Assembly (NCBI RefSeq): GCF_010726955.1
Contig: NZ_AP022603.1
Span: forward strand, 3,968,001-4,032,000
DNA from: Mycolicibacterium fallax
Lineage (GTDB): Bacteria > Actinomycetota > Actinomycetes > Mycobacteriales > Mycobacteriaceae
DNA: 64,000 bases
Reading direction: 5' to 3'
Part shown: positions 55,530 through 64,000 of the stretch, in pieces
How the letters are laid out: every line of letters begins with the position of its first letter
Numbering within the stretch: the stretch's first letter is position 1
Made by a program: the position numbers and the translations under genes
Notes under the pieces: generated by a model
Databases searched by the model: none
What the model saw: only the letters and a program-made list of their open reading frames with translations
What the model was told of the DNA's origin: nothing

Positions 55530-55949
55530 ATGACCGACCGGGGGCCTGGTTTTCGGCGCGTGTTCTCCTGGCTGCCGGCGCAGCTCGGCGCGGGTCTGGT
55601 CGACGACGGCGTTGGCACCGCGCCGCGGCGATTCGGCTCCACCGAGCACCTGTCGACCGAGGCGCTGGCCGCCTTCGTCGACGGCGAGCTGCCGGTGAGC
55701 GCCCAGCTCCGCGCCACCCATCACCTGGCCCTGTGCCCGGAGTGCTCGGCCGAGGTCGGCGCCCAGCGTCAGGCCCGGGCCGCGCTGCGCGACTCCACCC
55801 CGATCACCGCACCCAGCACCCTGCTCGGGATGCTCTCCCGGATTCCGCTGGCTCCGCCGATCCCGCCCGATGACCTGATCCCGGACCCGGACCCGGCGCC
55901 GCAGCCCGAGGACCGCGAGGGCAGGTTTCCGTGGCGCCGACGCCGATAG
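55530..55949 (+). CDS. rseA: RseA, zinc-binding anti-sigma factor of SigE
   Basis: 139 residues. The zinc anti-sigma motif HLALCPEC (H-x3-C-x2-C) lies near residue 70, preceded by STEALAAFVDGELP as in this family. The C-terminal part is Pro/Asp-rich without a membrane helix, as in mycobacterial RseA, which is cytoplasmic. AGAGGAG precedes ATG 55530; GTG 55524 is a less likely start. Phosphorylation and ClpC1P2 degradation release SigE in M. tuberculosis. Confidence 0.92.
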   Translation: MTDRGPGFRRVFSWLPAQLGAGLVDDGVGTAPRRFGSTEHLSTEALAAFVDGELPVSAQLRATHHLALCPECSAEVGAQRQARAALRDSTPITAPSTLLGMLSRIPLAPPIPPDDLIPDPDPAPQPEDREGRFPWRRRR

Positions 55950-55984
55950 ACGTCGGGTGGCTCCGGCGCCCGCCGGTAGTGTAG

Positions 55985-57562
<1,578 letters not shown>

Positions 57563-57571
57563 GCGGTCACG

Positions 57572-57973
57572 GTGTTCGCGAACCTGGGCTGGGGCGAGGT
57601 GCTGGTGCTGCTGGTCATCGGCCTCGTCGTGCTCGGCCCGGAACGGCTGCCGGGGGCGATCCGGTGGACCTCCGGTGCGCTGCGCCAGGCCCGCGACTAC
57701 CTCAACAGCGCGACCGCACAGATCCGCGAGGACATCGGCCCGGAGTTCGACGACCTGCGTGAACCGCTCGGGGAGATCAACAAGCTGCGCGGGATGTCGC
57801 CGCGCGCCGCGCTCACCAAGCATCTGCTCGACGGCGACGATTCGTTTCTGACCGGCGATTTTGGCGCGCGTCCGGGTTCGGCCGATGCGGATCGGGACGC
57901 GCCCGCCGCGCCGTCGGCCCCGGCGCCCGACGCCGGGCCCGCGCAGCCGCGGTTCGACACCGACGCCACCTAG
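57572..57973 (+). CDS. tatB: TatB, twin-arginine translocase subunit
   Basis: 133 residues, GTG start. Hallmark N-terminus [20 protein letters not shown] with the Glu8-type residue and GPERLPG hinge, an amphipathic helix, then an Ala/Pro/Asp-rich tail. Part of the pathway that exports folded proteins. Last gene of the sigE cluster; a duplicated GAGCGGCCGGCGCA follows before the convergent mrp gene. Confidence 0.93.
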   Translation: MFANLGWGEVLVLLVIGLVVLGPERLPGAIRWTSGALRQARDYLNSATAQIREDIGPEFDDLREPLGEINKLRGMSPRAALTKHLLDGDDSFLTGDFGARPGSADADRDAPAAPSAPAPDAGPAQPRFDTDAT

Positions 57974-58008
57974 AGCGGCCGGCGCACCTTGAGCGGCCGG
58001 CGCAGCCG

Positions 58009-59148
58009 CTAGCCGTGCCGGGTGGTGTCCAGGCCCAGCGACATCCCGGCCAGGCCGCGCTTCTTCGACGCCAGCTGGTCGGCGACCTTGTTCAGTTCGG
58101 CGCCGGCGCCGGTGTCCGGCGCGGACAGCACCAGCGGCACCCCGTCGTCGCCGGCGGTCACCAGCGCGGGATCCAGCGGCACCTGGCCCAGCACCGGGAC
58201 GTCGACGCCCATGATGCGGGTGAGGCTCTCGGCGACCTGACGGCCACCGCCCTCGCCGAACATCTTCAGCGTCGGGCTGTCCACCATGTTCTCCACCACC
58301 CCGGCGATCCGCTGGCGGGTCTGCACGGCGATCGCGCCGGCTCGCTCGGCGACCTCGGCGGCCGCCAGCTGCGGCGTCGTCACCACGATGATCTCGGCGT
58401 TCGGGATCAGCTGGGCGATCGAAATGGCCACGTCGCCGGTGCCGGGCGGCAGGTCGAGCAGCAGCACGTCCAGGTCGCCCCAGTACACGTCGGCGAGGAA
58501 CTGCTGCAGCGCGCGGTGCAGCATCGGGCCGCGCCACACCACCGGGGTGTTGCCCTGGGTGAACTGGGCGATCGAGATGATCTTCACGTCGTGGGCCACC
58601 GGCGGCACGATCATCGAGTCGACCTGAGCCGGGCGATCGGTGGTGCCCATCATCCGCGGCACCGAATGCCCGTAGATGTCGGCGTCGAGCAGCCCGACGT
58701 TCAGTCCGCGGGCGGCCAGCGCGGCGGCCAGGTTCACCGTCACGCTGGACTTGCCGACCCCGCCCTTGCCGGAGGCCACCGCGTACACCCGGGTCAGCGA
58801 ACCGGGCTGGGCGAACGGGATGACCGGCTCGGGGGAGTCGCCGCGCAGCTGCCTGCGCAGCTCGGTGCGCTGCTCGTCGTTCATCACGTCGAGCACCACC
58901 TTGACCGCGCCGGTGCCCGGGACGTCGGTGACGGCCTCGGTGACCTGCGTGGAGATCTCGGTCTTCTTCGGACACGCCGCGGTGGTCAGGTAGATCTCGA
59001 CGACGACGGCGGCGTCGTCACCGATCTGGATGCTCTTGACCATGCCGAGTTCGGTGATCGGCCGGCGCAACTCCGGGTCGATGACCTTCGCCAGGGCCGC
59101 GCGAACGGCAGCGGTCAGCTCGTCTTCGGGGCGGGTGGAATCAGACAT
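58009..59148 (-). CDS. mrp: Mrp/ApbC-type Fe-S carrier ATPase
   Basis: 379 residues. An N-terminal MIP18/DUF59 domain (~10-95, ITELGMVKSI, then TTAACPKKTEI) is fused to a P-loop NTPase with the deviant Walker A SGKGGVGKSSVTV and LLLDLPPGTGD. Mrp/ApbC proteins hold and deliver 4Fe-4S clusters. The usual C-terminal CxxC is not visible, as in other actinobacterial Mrp. Convergent with tatB. Confidence 0.9.
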   Translation of the reverse strand: MSDSTRPEDELTAAVRAALAKVIDPELRRPITELGMVKSIQIGDDAAVVVEIYLTTAACPKKTEISTQVTEAVTDVPGTGAVKVVLDVMNDEQRTELRRQLRGDSPEPVIPFAQPGSLTRVYAVASGKGGVGKSSVTVNLAAALAARGLNVGLLDADIYGHSVPRMMGTTDRPAQVDSMIVPPVAHDVKIISIAQFTQGNTPVVWRGPMLHRALQQFLADVYWGDLDVLLLDLPPGTGDVAISIAQLIPNAEIIVVTTPQLAAAEVAERAGAIAVQTRQRIAGVVENMVDSPTLKMFGEGGGRQVAESLTRIMGVDVPVLGQVPLDPALVTAGDDGVPLVLSAPDTGAGAELNKVADQLASKKRGLAGMSLGLDTTRHG

Positions 59149-59179
59149 ATTGCGTCAAAGTCTAGCCCCGCGGGTGAAT

Positions 59180-60469
59180 TCAGCCGGCTGCGGGACCGGG
59201 CGCCGGGCCGGGCGCCGGGCCGAGCACCGGAGGCGGTGCCGGGGCGGGCGGCGGGGGCGGCGCGAACGGGTTGAACGGCGCCGGCGGTGGGGGCGGCGGT
59301 GCGAACGGGTTGAACGGGGCCGGCGGGGCGAACGGGGCCGGCGGCATCGGCGCCTGGGCCGGCATCGTGCTGCTCTCCAGGCAGAACACCGCGCAGCGCG
59401 CGCTGGCCGGGGTGGGCGCCCCGGGCTGCGGCGGGCCCGGCGGCACCGAGAGCTGGTTGGCGACGTCGGAGTGCTGGCCGGCCAGCGGGTCGACGCCGCT
59501 GGCCTCCACGGCCGGCAGGTCCGGGCCCAGGCCGCGGCGCGCGGTGTCCAGATGGGCATCGGAGATCGGCGGCGGAGCCGAGCCGCCGATGGTCGGCAGG
59601 TTCACCGGCTCCACGCCGGTGGCGTAGGCGGCGGCCCAGCCCAGCACGTTGGCGGTGTAGGCCATCGAGTTGTTGTAGCGCAGGATCGCGGTGACGGTCT
59701 GGTTCTGATCGCGCAGGTTCATCGAACCGCTGCACAGGTAGCGGGCCGCGGCCAGCGAGGCGTCGTAGACGTTCTGCGGGTCCGCGTTGCCGTCCGCGTT
59801 GCCGTCGGAGGCGTACCGCGACCAGGTGCCGGGCAGGAACTGCATCGGCCCCATCGCGCGGGCGTAGGTCACCCGCCCCGAGGAGACGCTCTGCACGATC
59901 ACCTCGTTGCCGGGCAGGGTGCCGTCCAGCGAGGGGCCGTAGATCGGGGTGATCGCGGTGCCGCGGGCGTCGGTGGCGCCGCCGCTGGCGTGCGCGGACT
60001 CGATCCGCCCGATGCCGGCCAGCAGGTTCCAGCTCACCCCGCAGCCGGGGTTGGAGCGGGCCATGATCGCCTCGGCGGTGCGGTAGGCGTCCAGCGCCAT
60101 GGCCGGGATGCGCAGCGAACCGATCGAGGTCAGCACGATGGTCGGCGGCGGGGCGGACACCGCGGTGGTGGCGAAGCGGTACTGCTCGGGGGTCCGGGCG
60201 ATGGCGACGACGGCGGGTCCGGCGGTCAGATCGGGCGGCGGGGCCAGCACCGCGGCCAGCGGCGTCACCTCGGTGGTCGCCGCGGCGCGGGTGCCGTTGG
60301 CGGGATTGCTGGCGCCGACCGCGCCGGCCAGTACCAGCGGGGTGATCACGGCCAGGCCGAGCACCGGCGACTGGGCGAGCTTCGCGACACGGCCCTTGCG
60401 CGACGTGGTCGCCGGGGTCTGGGTGCCGGGGGTACCCGGTTCCGCCCCTGGCCTCCGCCAAATACGCAC
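59180..60469 (-). CDS. Lytic transglycosylase-like exported protein (Rv1230c-type)
   Basis: 429 residues. One N-terminal membrane helix or signal (VLGLAVITPLVLAGAVG, ~35-52). The lysozyme-like domain (~130-290) has catalytic Glu in AGIGRIESAHA and AMGPMQFLPGTW. The C-terminus is Pro/Phe-rich with repeats of APFNPFAPPPPP. It should cut or bind peptidoglycan outside the membrane. M. tuberculosis has the same gene next to mrp. Confidence 0.87.
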   Translation of the reverse strand: MRIWRRPGAEPGTPGTQTPATTSRKGRVAKLAQSPVLGLAVITPLVLAGAVGASNPANGTRAAATTEVTPLAAVLAPPPDLTAGPAVVAIARTPEQYRFATTAVSAPPPTIVLTSIGSLRIPAMALDAYRTAEAIMARSNPGCGVSWNLLAGIGRIESAHASGGATDARGTAITPIYGPSLDGTLPGNEVIVQSVSSGRVTYARAMGPMQFLPGTWSRYASDGNADGNADPQNVYDASLAAARYLCSGSMNLRDQNQTVTAILRYNNSMAYTANVLGWAAAYATGVEPVNLPTIGGSAPPPISDAHLDTARRGLGPDLPAVEASGVDPLAGQHSDVANQLSVPPGPPQPGAPTPASARCAVFCLESSTMPAQAPMPPAPFAPPAPFNPFAPPPPPPAPFNPFAPPPPPAPAPPPVLGPAPGPAPGPAAG

Positions 60470-60602
60470 TCGACCGCCTCGTGTTCGTGCGGACCCGTCG
60501 GCCCGCGAAAATCAGTGAACCAGGTCACCATACCCAGCAGGGTGACCGCATTCGTCACAATGGTCACATTCGCGTAACAGCGGTCGCGCGCCGGGTCCCC
60601 GC

Positions 60603-61187
60603 TCAGGCCGGATCGGTCGGATCGGCCGTCGTCGCCTCGAACACGATCGGATCCGGTTGGGCGGGCTTCTTACGCGGCTTCTTGCGCGGCGGGGCCTCCG
60701 CGTTGAGCGCCAGCGCGTCGAGCCGGCCGTGCAGTTCCTCCAATTCGCGGCGCAGGTAGTCGCGGGTGGCGACCTCGCCGACGGCCAGTCGCAGCGCCGC
60801 CAGCTCGCGGGCCAGGAACTCGGTGTCGGCCTTGGTCTGGGCCGCGCGCTGGCGGTCCTCCTCCAGCGACACCCGGTCCCGGTTCTCCTGCCGGTTCTGC
60901 GCGAGCAGGATCAGCGGCGCCGCATAGGCGGCCTGGGTGGAGAACGCCAGGTTGAGCAGGATGAACGGGTACGGGTCCCAGCGGCCGAACACCGCGACCA
61001 GGTTCAGGAAGATCCACACGATCACGAAGATCGTCTGCCACATCAGGTACCGGCCGGTGCCCAGGTAGCGGGCGATGGATTCGCTGAACCGGCCGACGGC
61101 CTCGGCGTCGACGTTGGGGATCAGCCGCGGCCGGCGTGAGGTGCGCGGCAGGTCGAGCCGACGGCCCCGCGAGGAGTTCTCGCTCAT
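60603..61187 (-). CDS. DUF1003 membrane protein (Rv1231c-type)
   Basis: 194 residues. Two membrane helices (TIFVIVWIFLNLVAVFG and FILLNLAFSTQAAYAAPLIL) with the DUF1003 core, a coiled-coil part, and a Lys/Pro-rich tail (PPRKKPRKKPAQP). Its start overlaps the stop of the MgtE/CBS gene (ATGA), so the two form an operon and perhaps a complex. Function unknown. Confidence 0.88.
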   Translation of the reverse strand: MSENSSRGRRLDLPRTSRRPRLIPNVDAEAVGRFSESIARYLGTGRYLMWQTIFVIVWIFLNLVAVFGRWDPYPFILLNLAFSTQAAYAAPLILLAQNRQENRDRVSLEEDRQRAAQTKADTEFLARELAALRLAVGEVATRDYLRRELEELHGRLDALALNAEAPPRKKPRKKPAQPDPIVFEATTADPTDPA

Positions 61188-62461
61188 GCGGTGTCCAGTT
61201 CCGGGTCGTCGCTGGCCCGCCAGTCCGGCGGCAGCAGGTGGTCGAGCAGGTCGTCGACGGTGACGGCCCCCAGCAGGTGCCCCTCATCGTCGAGCACCGG
61301 CCCGCACACCAGGTTGTAGGCGGCGAAGTAGCGGGTCACCGACGTCAGCGACTGCTCCGGGGTCAGCGTCGGCAGGTCGTCGTCGAGGATGCCGCTGACC
61401 AGGCTGGCCGGCGGCTCGCGCAGCAGCCGCTGCAGGTGCACGCAGCCCAGGTAGCGCCCGGTCGGGGTGGCGGTGGGGGAGCGCACCACGAACACCAGCG
61501 ACGACAGCGCCGGCGTCAGCTCCGGGTCGCGAACCCGGGCCAGCGCCTCGGCGACGGTGGTGTCCGGCGCCATCGTCACCGGGTTCGGGGTCATCAGGCC
61601 GCCCGCGGTGTCCGGCGAGTGGGTCAGCAGCCGGCGCACCGGGTCGGAGTCCTCGGGGTCCATCCGGGTCAGCAGCGTCTCGGCCAGCGTCGGGTTCAGC
61701 ACGCCGAGCAGGTCGGCCGCGTCGTCGGGGTCCATCGCCTCCAGCACGTCGACGCCGCGCTCGATGCCCAGGCTCAGCAGCAGCTCGATCTGCTCGTCCT
61801 CGGACAGCTCCTGCAGGATGTCGGCCAGCCGCTCGTCGTCGAGGGCCTTGACCACCTCGCCGCGACGCTTTGCGGGCAGGTCGCGCAGCGCGTCGGCGAC
61901 CTCGATCGGGCGCTGGTCGTCGAACTGGTGCAGCAGCTGGGCCACCCCCTGGTCGGGCATCGCCAGCCCGGACGGGGTCAGCCCCGCGACGTGCCGCCAG
62001 TCCACCACGTGCACCGTGGTGCGGCGCAGCCGGCGATGACTGCGCACCGCCACCCGGGTGACCACCCAGTCGCGGGTCCGGGTCGTCTCGATGCCCAGGT
62101 CGACGACGGTCACGTCGACCCCGACCAGTTCCGGCAGCTCCGGGTCGTCGACCCGGACCCGGGTGTCGAGCACCTGCCCGAGCACCAGCACCTCGCCGGG
62201 CCGCTGGGCGAACCGGCGCAGCGAGACGGTTCCGGTGTTGAGCGTGACGGCGTTCGGTTCGATCGCGGTGACCCGCAGGATCGGCACGAAAATCCGGCGC
62301 CGGGTGAGCAGTTCGATCACCAGACCCAGCACTCGGGGCTGCTGGCGGACGATGCTCATGCTGATCACCACGTCGCGCACCCGGCCGTGGGACTCGCCGT
62401 CGGGACCCAGCACGACGAGGCCGGCCAACTGCGCCGCGTACACCCTGTTGACCGCCGCCAT
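61184..62461 (-). CDS. PRC-barrel, MgtE N-domain and CBS-domain cytoplasmic protein (Rv1232c-type)
   Basis: 425 residues. It has a PRC-barrel-like N-terminus (LVVLGPDGESHGRVRDVVIS), a second similar barrel to ~155, an MgtE intracellular N-domain (~165-275, with LLHQFDDQRPIEVADAL and DPDDAADLLGVL), and two CBS domains (~285-410). It lacks the MgtE channel helices, so it is a soluble Mg2+/nucleotide-sensing relative, not a transporter. It could act through its DUF1003 partner at the membrane. Confidence 0.87.
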   Translation of the reverse strand: MAAVNRVYAAQLAGLVVLGPDGESHGRVRDVVISMSIVRQQPRVLGLVIELLTRRRIFVPILRVTAIEPNAVTLNTGTVSLRRFAQRPGEVLVLGQVLDTRVRVDDPELPELVGVDVTVVDLGIETTRTRDWVVTRVAVRSHRRLRRTTVHVVDWRHVAGLTPSGLAMPDQGVAQLLHQFDDQRPIEVADALRDLPAKRRGEVVKALDDERLADILQELSEDEQIELLLSLGIERGVDVLEAMDPDDAADLLGVLNPTLAETLLTRMDPEDSDPVRRLLTHSPDTAGGLMTPNPVTMAPDTTVAEALARVRDPELTPALSSLVFVVRSPTATPTGRYLGCVHLQRLLREPPASLVSGILDDDLPTLTPEQSLTSVTRYFAAYNLVCGPVLDDEGHLLGAVTVDDLLDHLLPPDWRASDDPELDTA

Positions 62462-62485
62462 ACCTCAAAGGGTAGGAGTGAAAGG

Positions 62486-63490
62486 GTGACGAGCGTGTAT
62501 CGACCCCACCCCAATTCCGCCGCCGACGAGCTGGTGCCCCGGCCGCGGCGCACCTGCCTTTCGGTTCCGGGCAGCAGCCGCAAGATGATCGACAAGGCCA
62601 AAAATCTGGCCGCGGACGAGATCTTCCTGGACCTGGAGGACGCGGTGGCGCCCGACGCGAAGGCCGCCGCGCGGGTGACGGTGGCCGCCGCGCTGGCCGA
62701 GCCGGGCTGGCAGGCCGGACTGCTGGGCTTCCGCTGCAACGACTGGACGACGCCGTGGACCTACGCCGACGTCGTCGAGGTGGTCGGCGGAACCGCCGCC
62801 GCGGGCGGGCGGATCGACATGATCGTGCTGCCCAAGGTGTCCGACATCAGCCACGTGCACGCGCTGGATCTGCTGCTGTGTCAGCTGGAACGCGAGCACG
62901 GGCTGCCGGTCGGCGGGATCAGCATCGACGCGCAGATCGAGGACGCGGCCGGCCTGCGTCAGCTCGACGCGATCGCCGCGCACCCGCGGGTGCAGGCGCT
63001 GGTGCTCGGGCCCGGCGACCTGATGGCCAACCTGAACATGCGCACCCTGGTCGTCGGCGAGCAGCCCGAGGGCTACGACGTCGGCGACGCCTACCACCAC
63101 ATCCTGATGTCGATTCTGATCGCGGCCCGCGCGCACGGGGTGGCCGCCATCGACGGCCCGTACTTCCGGGTGCGAGACGTCGAGGCGTTCCGGCGGGTGG
63201 CCGGGCGCACCGCGGCGCTGGGCTACGACGGCAAGTGGGTGCTGCACCCCGACCAGATCGCCGCGGGCAACGAGATCTTCAGCCCGCGCCAGGCCGACTA
63301 CGACCACGCCGAGCTGATCCTGGAGGCCTATCAGTGGCACGCCAGCGCGGCAGGCGGGTCCCGCGGCGCGGCCATGCTCGGCGACGAGATGATCGACGAG
63401 GCCAGCCGCAAGATGGCGCTGGTCATCGCCGGTAAGGGCCGCGCGGCCGGGATGACGCGGTCCGGCCAGCGGTTCACCCCGCCGGCCTAG
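62486..63490 (+). CDS. HpcH/HpaI-CitE family CoA-ester lyase
   Basis: 334 residues, GTG start with TAGGAGTGAAAG upstream. A TIM barrel of the citrate lyase beta group: RTCLSVPGSSRKMIDKA, IFLDLEDAVAPDAK (substrate Glu/Asp), ISIDAQIEDAAGL (metal Glu), LGPGDLMANL and GYDGKWVLHPDQ. Likely splits malyl-, citramalyl- or related CoA esters; the exact substrate is not known. It is not part of this place in M. tuberculosis as I recall it. Confidence 0.86.
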   Translation: MTSVYRPHPNSAADELVPRPRRTCLSVPGSSRKMIDKAKNLAADEIFLDLEDAVAPDAKAAARVTVAAALAEPGWQAGLLGFRCNDWTTPWTYADVVEVVGGTAAAGGRIDMIVLPKVSDISHVHALDLLLCQLEREHGLPVGGISIDAQIEDAAGLRQLDAIAAHPRVQALVLGPGDLMANLNMRTLVVGEQPEGYDVGDAYHHILMSILIAARAHGVAAIDGPYFRVRDVEAFRRVAGRTAALGYDGKWVLHPDQIAAGNEIFSPRQADYDHAELILEAYQWHASAAGGSRGAAMLGDEMIDEASRKMALVIAGKGRAAGMTRSGQRFTPPA

Positions 63491-63496
63491 CCTCGG

Positions 63497-64000
63497 TCAG
63501 TTCCAGCCCGAGGAAGCGCCCGCGGCCACCACGAACAACAGCCAGAGCACCGCCAGGCCGACGACCACGCCGCCGACGATCACGCCGGCCAGCGCCATGC
63601 CGTAGCCCTCCTGGCCGGTGCGTTTGGTCTCGCCCATGGCGATGATGCCGAGGATGATCCCGACGATCGACGGCAAGCCGCACAGCCCGATCCCGGCGAC
63701 CGAGGTGATCAGCGCGGCCAGCGCCTTGCCGTTCATGCCGACCGGCCGGCTCATGGCGTACGGGTCGTAGGGGTCCGGGTAGGCCGGCGGGTAGCCGGGC
63801 GCCTGCGGGTACCCCGGGGCCTGCGGGTACCCGGGGGCGGCAAAGGACGGCGGCGGCGGGCCGAAGGACGACGGCGATGGGTAGGACGACGGCGGTGGGT
63901 AGGACTGAGCCGGGTAGGACGGCAGCGGCTCATAGCCCGGCGGCGGGTAACTCGGCGCGGGCGGGCTGTAGGCCGGTGGCGGCTGCTGGTCGCCCCCACC
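63497..64000 (-). CDS. DUF4190 membrane protein with Pro/Tyr-rich N-terminus, 5' part outside window
   Basis: 167 residues are visible and the frame is open to the window edge, so the start is missing. The N-terminal ~100 residues are Pro/Tyr/Ser-rich (GYPQAPGYPQAPGYPPAYP). Two membrane helices follow (ALAALITSVAGIGLCGLPSI and GVIVGGVVVGLAVLWLLFVV) with the GIILGIIAMGETKRTGQ loop of DUF4190. The ATG at 63754 is not the start, because the proline-rich part continues in frame. Rv1233c-type. Confidence 0.82.
   Translation of the reverse strand, partial: GGGDQQPPPAYSPPAPSYPPPGYEPLPSYPAQSYPPPSSYPSPSSFGPPPPSFAAPGYPQAPGYPQAPGYPPAYPDPYDPYAMSRPVGMNGKALAALITSVAGIGLCGLPSIVGIILGIIAMGETKRTGQEGYGMALAGVIVGGVVVGLAVLWLLFVVAAGASSGWN

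Noticed and set aside
57974-58008. Regulatory direct repeat GAGCGGCCGGCGCA
   Set aside because: Only two copies in the short gap between convergent stops; most likely a small tandem duplication or terminator remnant.

Overview
The window is GC-rich DNA from a mycobacterium, most likely a rapid-growing Mycolicibacterium-type species. The evidence is the mycothiol gene mshB, the F420 gene fbiC, lpqW, the GlgM/GlgC alpha-glucan genes, sigE-rseA-htrA-tatB, and a gene order that follows, from memory, the Rv1166 to Rv1233c stretch of M. tuberculosis with blocks missing or added. The species cannot be named from this sequence. I see no rRNA, tRNA or CRISPR.

Layout. 1-612: a Doc-type toxin-antitoxin pair. 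613-2599: a duplicated small secreted-peptide gene among G-rich repeats. 2600-4468: lpqW. 4508-6173: one IS1380-family insertion with its ends and target duplication intact but a frameshifted transposase. 6285-16700: an accessory block of exported proteins: a glycine-rich PGRS-like protein, two tandem YadA-head-like repeat proteins, Pro/Lys-rich exported proteins and a cupin. 16796-24492: mshB, a MazF-type TA pair, a membrane protein, an exported protein, a pirin, fbiC and a DUF309 gene. 24546-27437: ferredoxin, a SufR-like regulator and a twice-repeated pair of membrane protein plus group III truncated haemoglobin. 27438-28870: repeats around a small winged-helix-like gene. 28871-38696: fadH, fdxC, dapC, pruR, pruA, pruB, fadD36. 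38690-39133: a phased repeat array. 39310-49498: dapD, dapE, a LOG-type gene, fadD6, folP2, gpgS, a DivIVA-like gene, tag, a DUF3117 gene, glgM, glgC. 49746-54464: a methyltransferase-like membrane protein, an ABC exporter with its TetR repressor, and an O-methyltransferase. 54652-57973: the SigE envelope-stress unit and tatB. 58009-64000: mrp, a transglycosylase-like protein, DUF1003, an MgtE/CBS protein, a CitE-like lyase and the end of a DUF4190 protein.

Functionally the core is housekeeping: lysine/DAP synthesis (dapC, dapD, dapE), proline breakdown (pruR-pruA-pruB), alpha-glucan and methylglucose lipopolysaccharide precursors (glgM, glgC, gpgS), mycothiol and F420 synthesis, and cell-envelope stress. 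The most unusual material is between genes. One array holds GTGAGAA heptamers spaced almost exactly 20 or 30 bp apart, first on one strand and then on the other. A separate dispersed element occurs four times, each copy with three AGCGAC hexamers at an exact 20-bp period. The doubled membrane-protein/haemoglobin operon next to an Fe-S type regulator is the best protein-coding candidate for an undescribed system.
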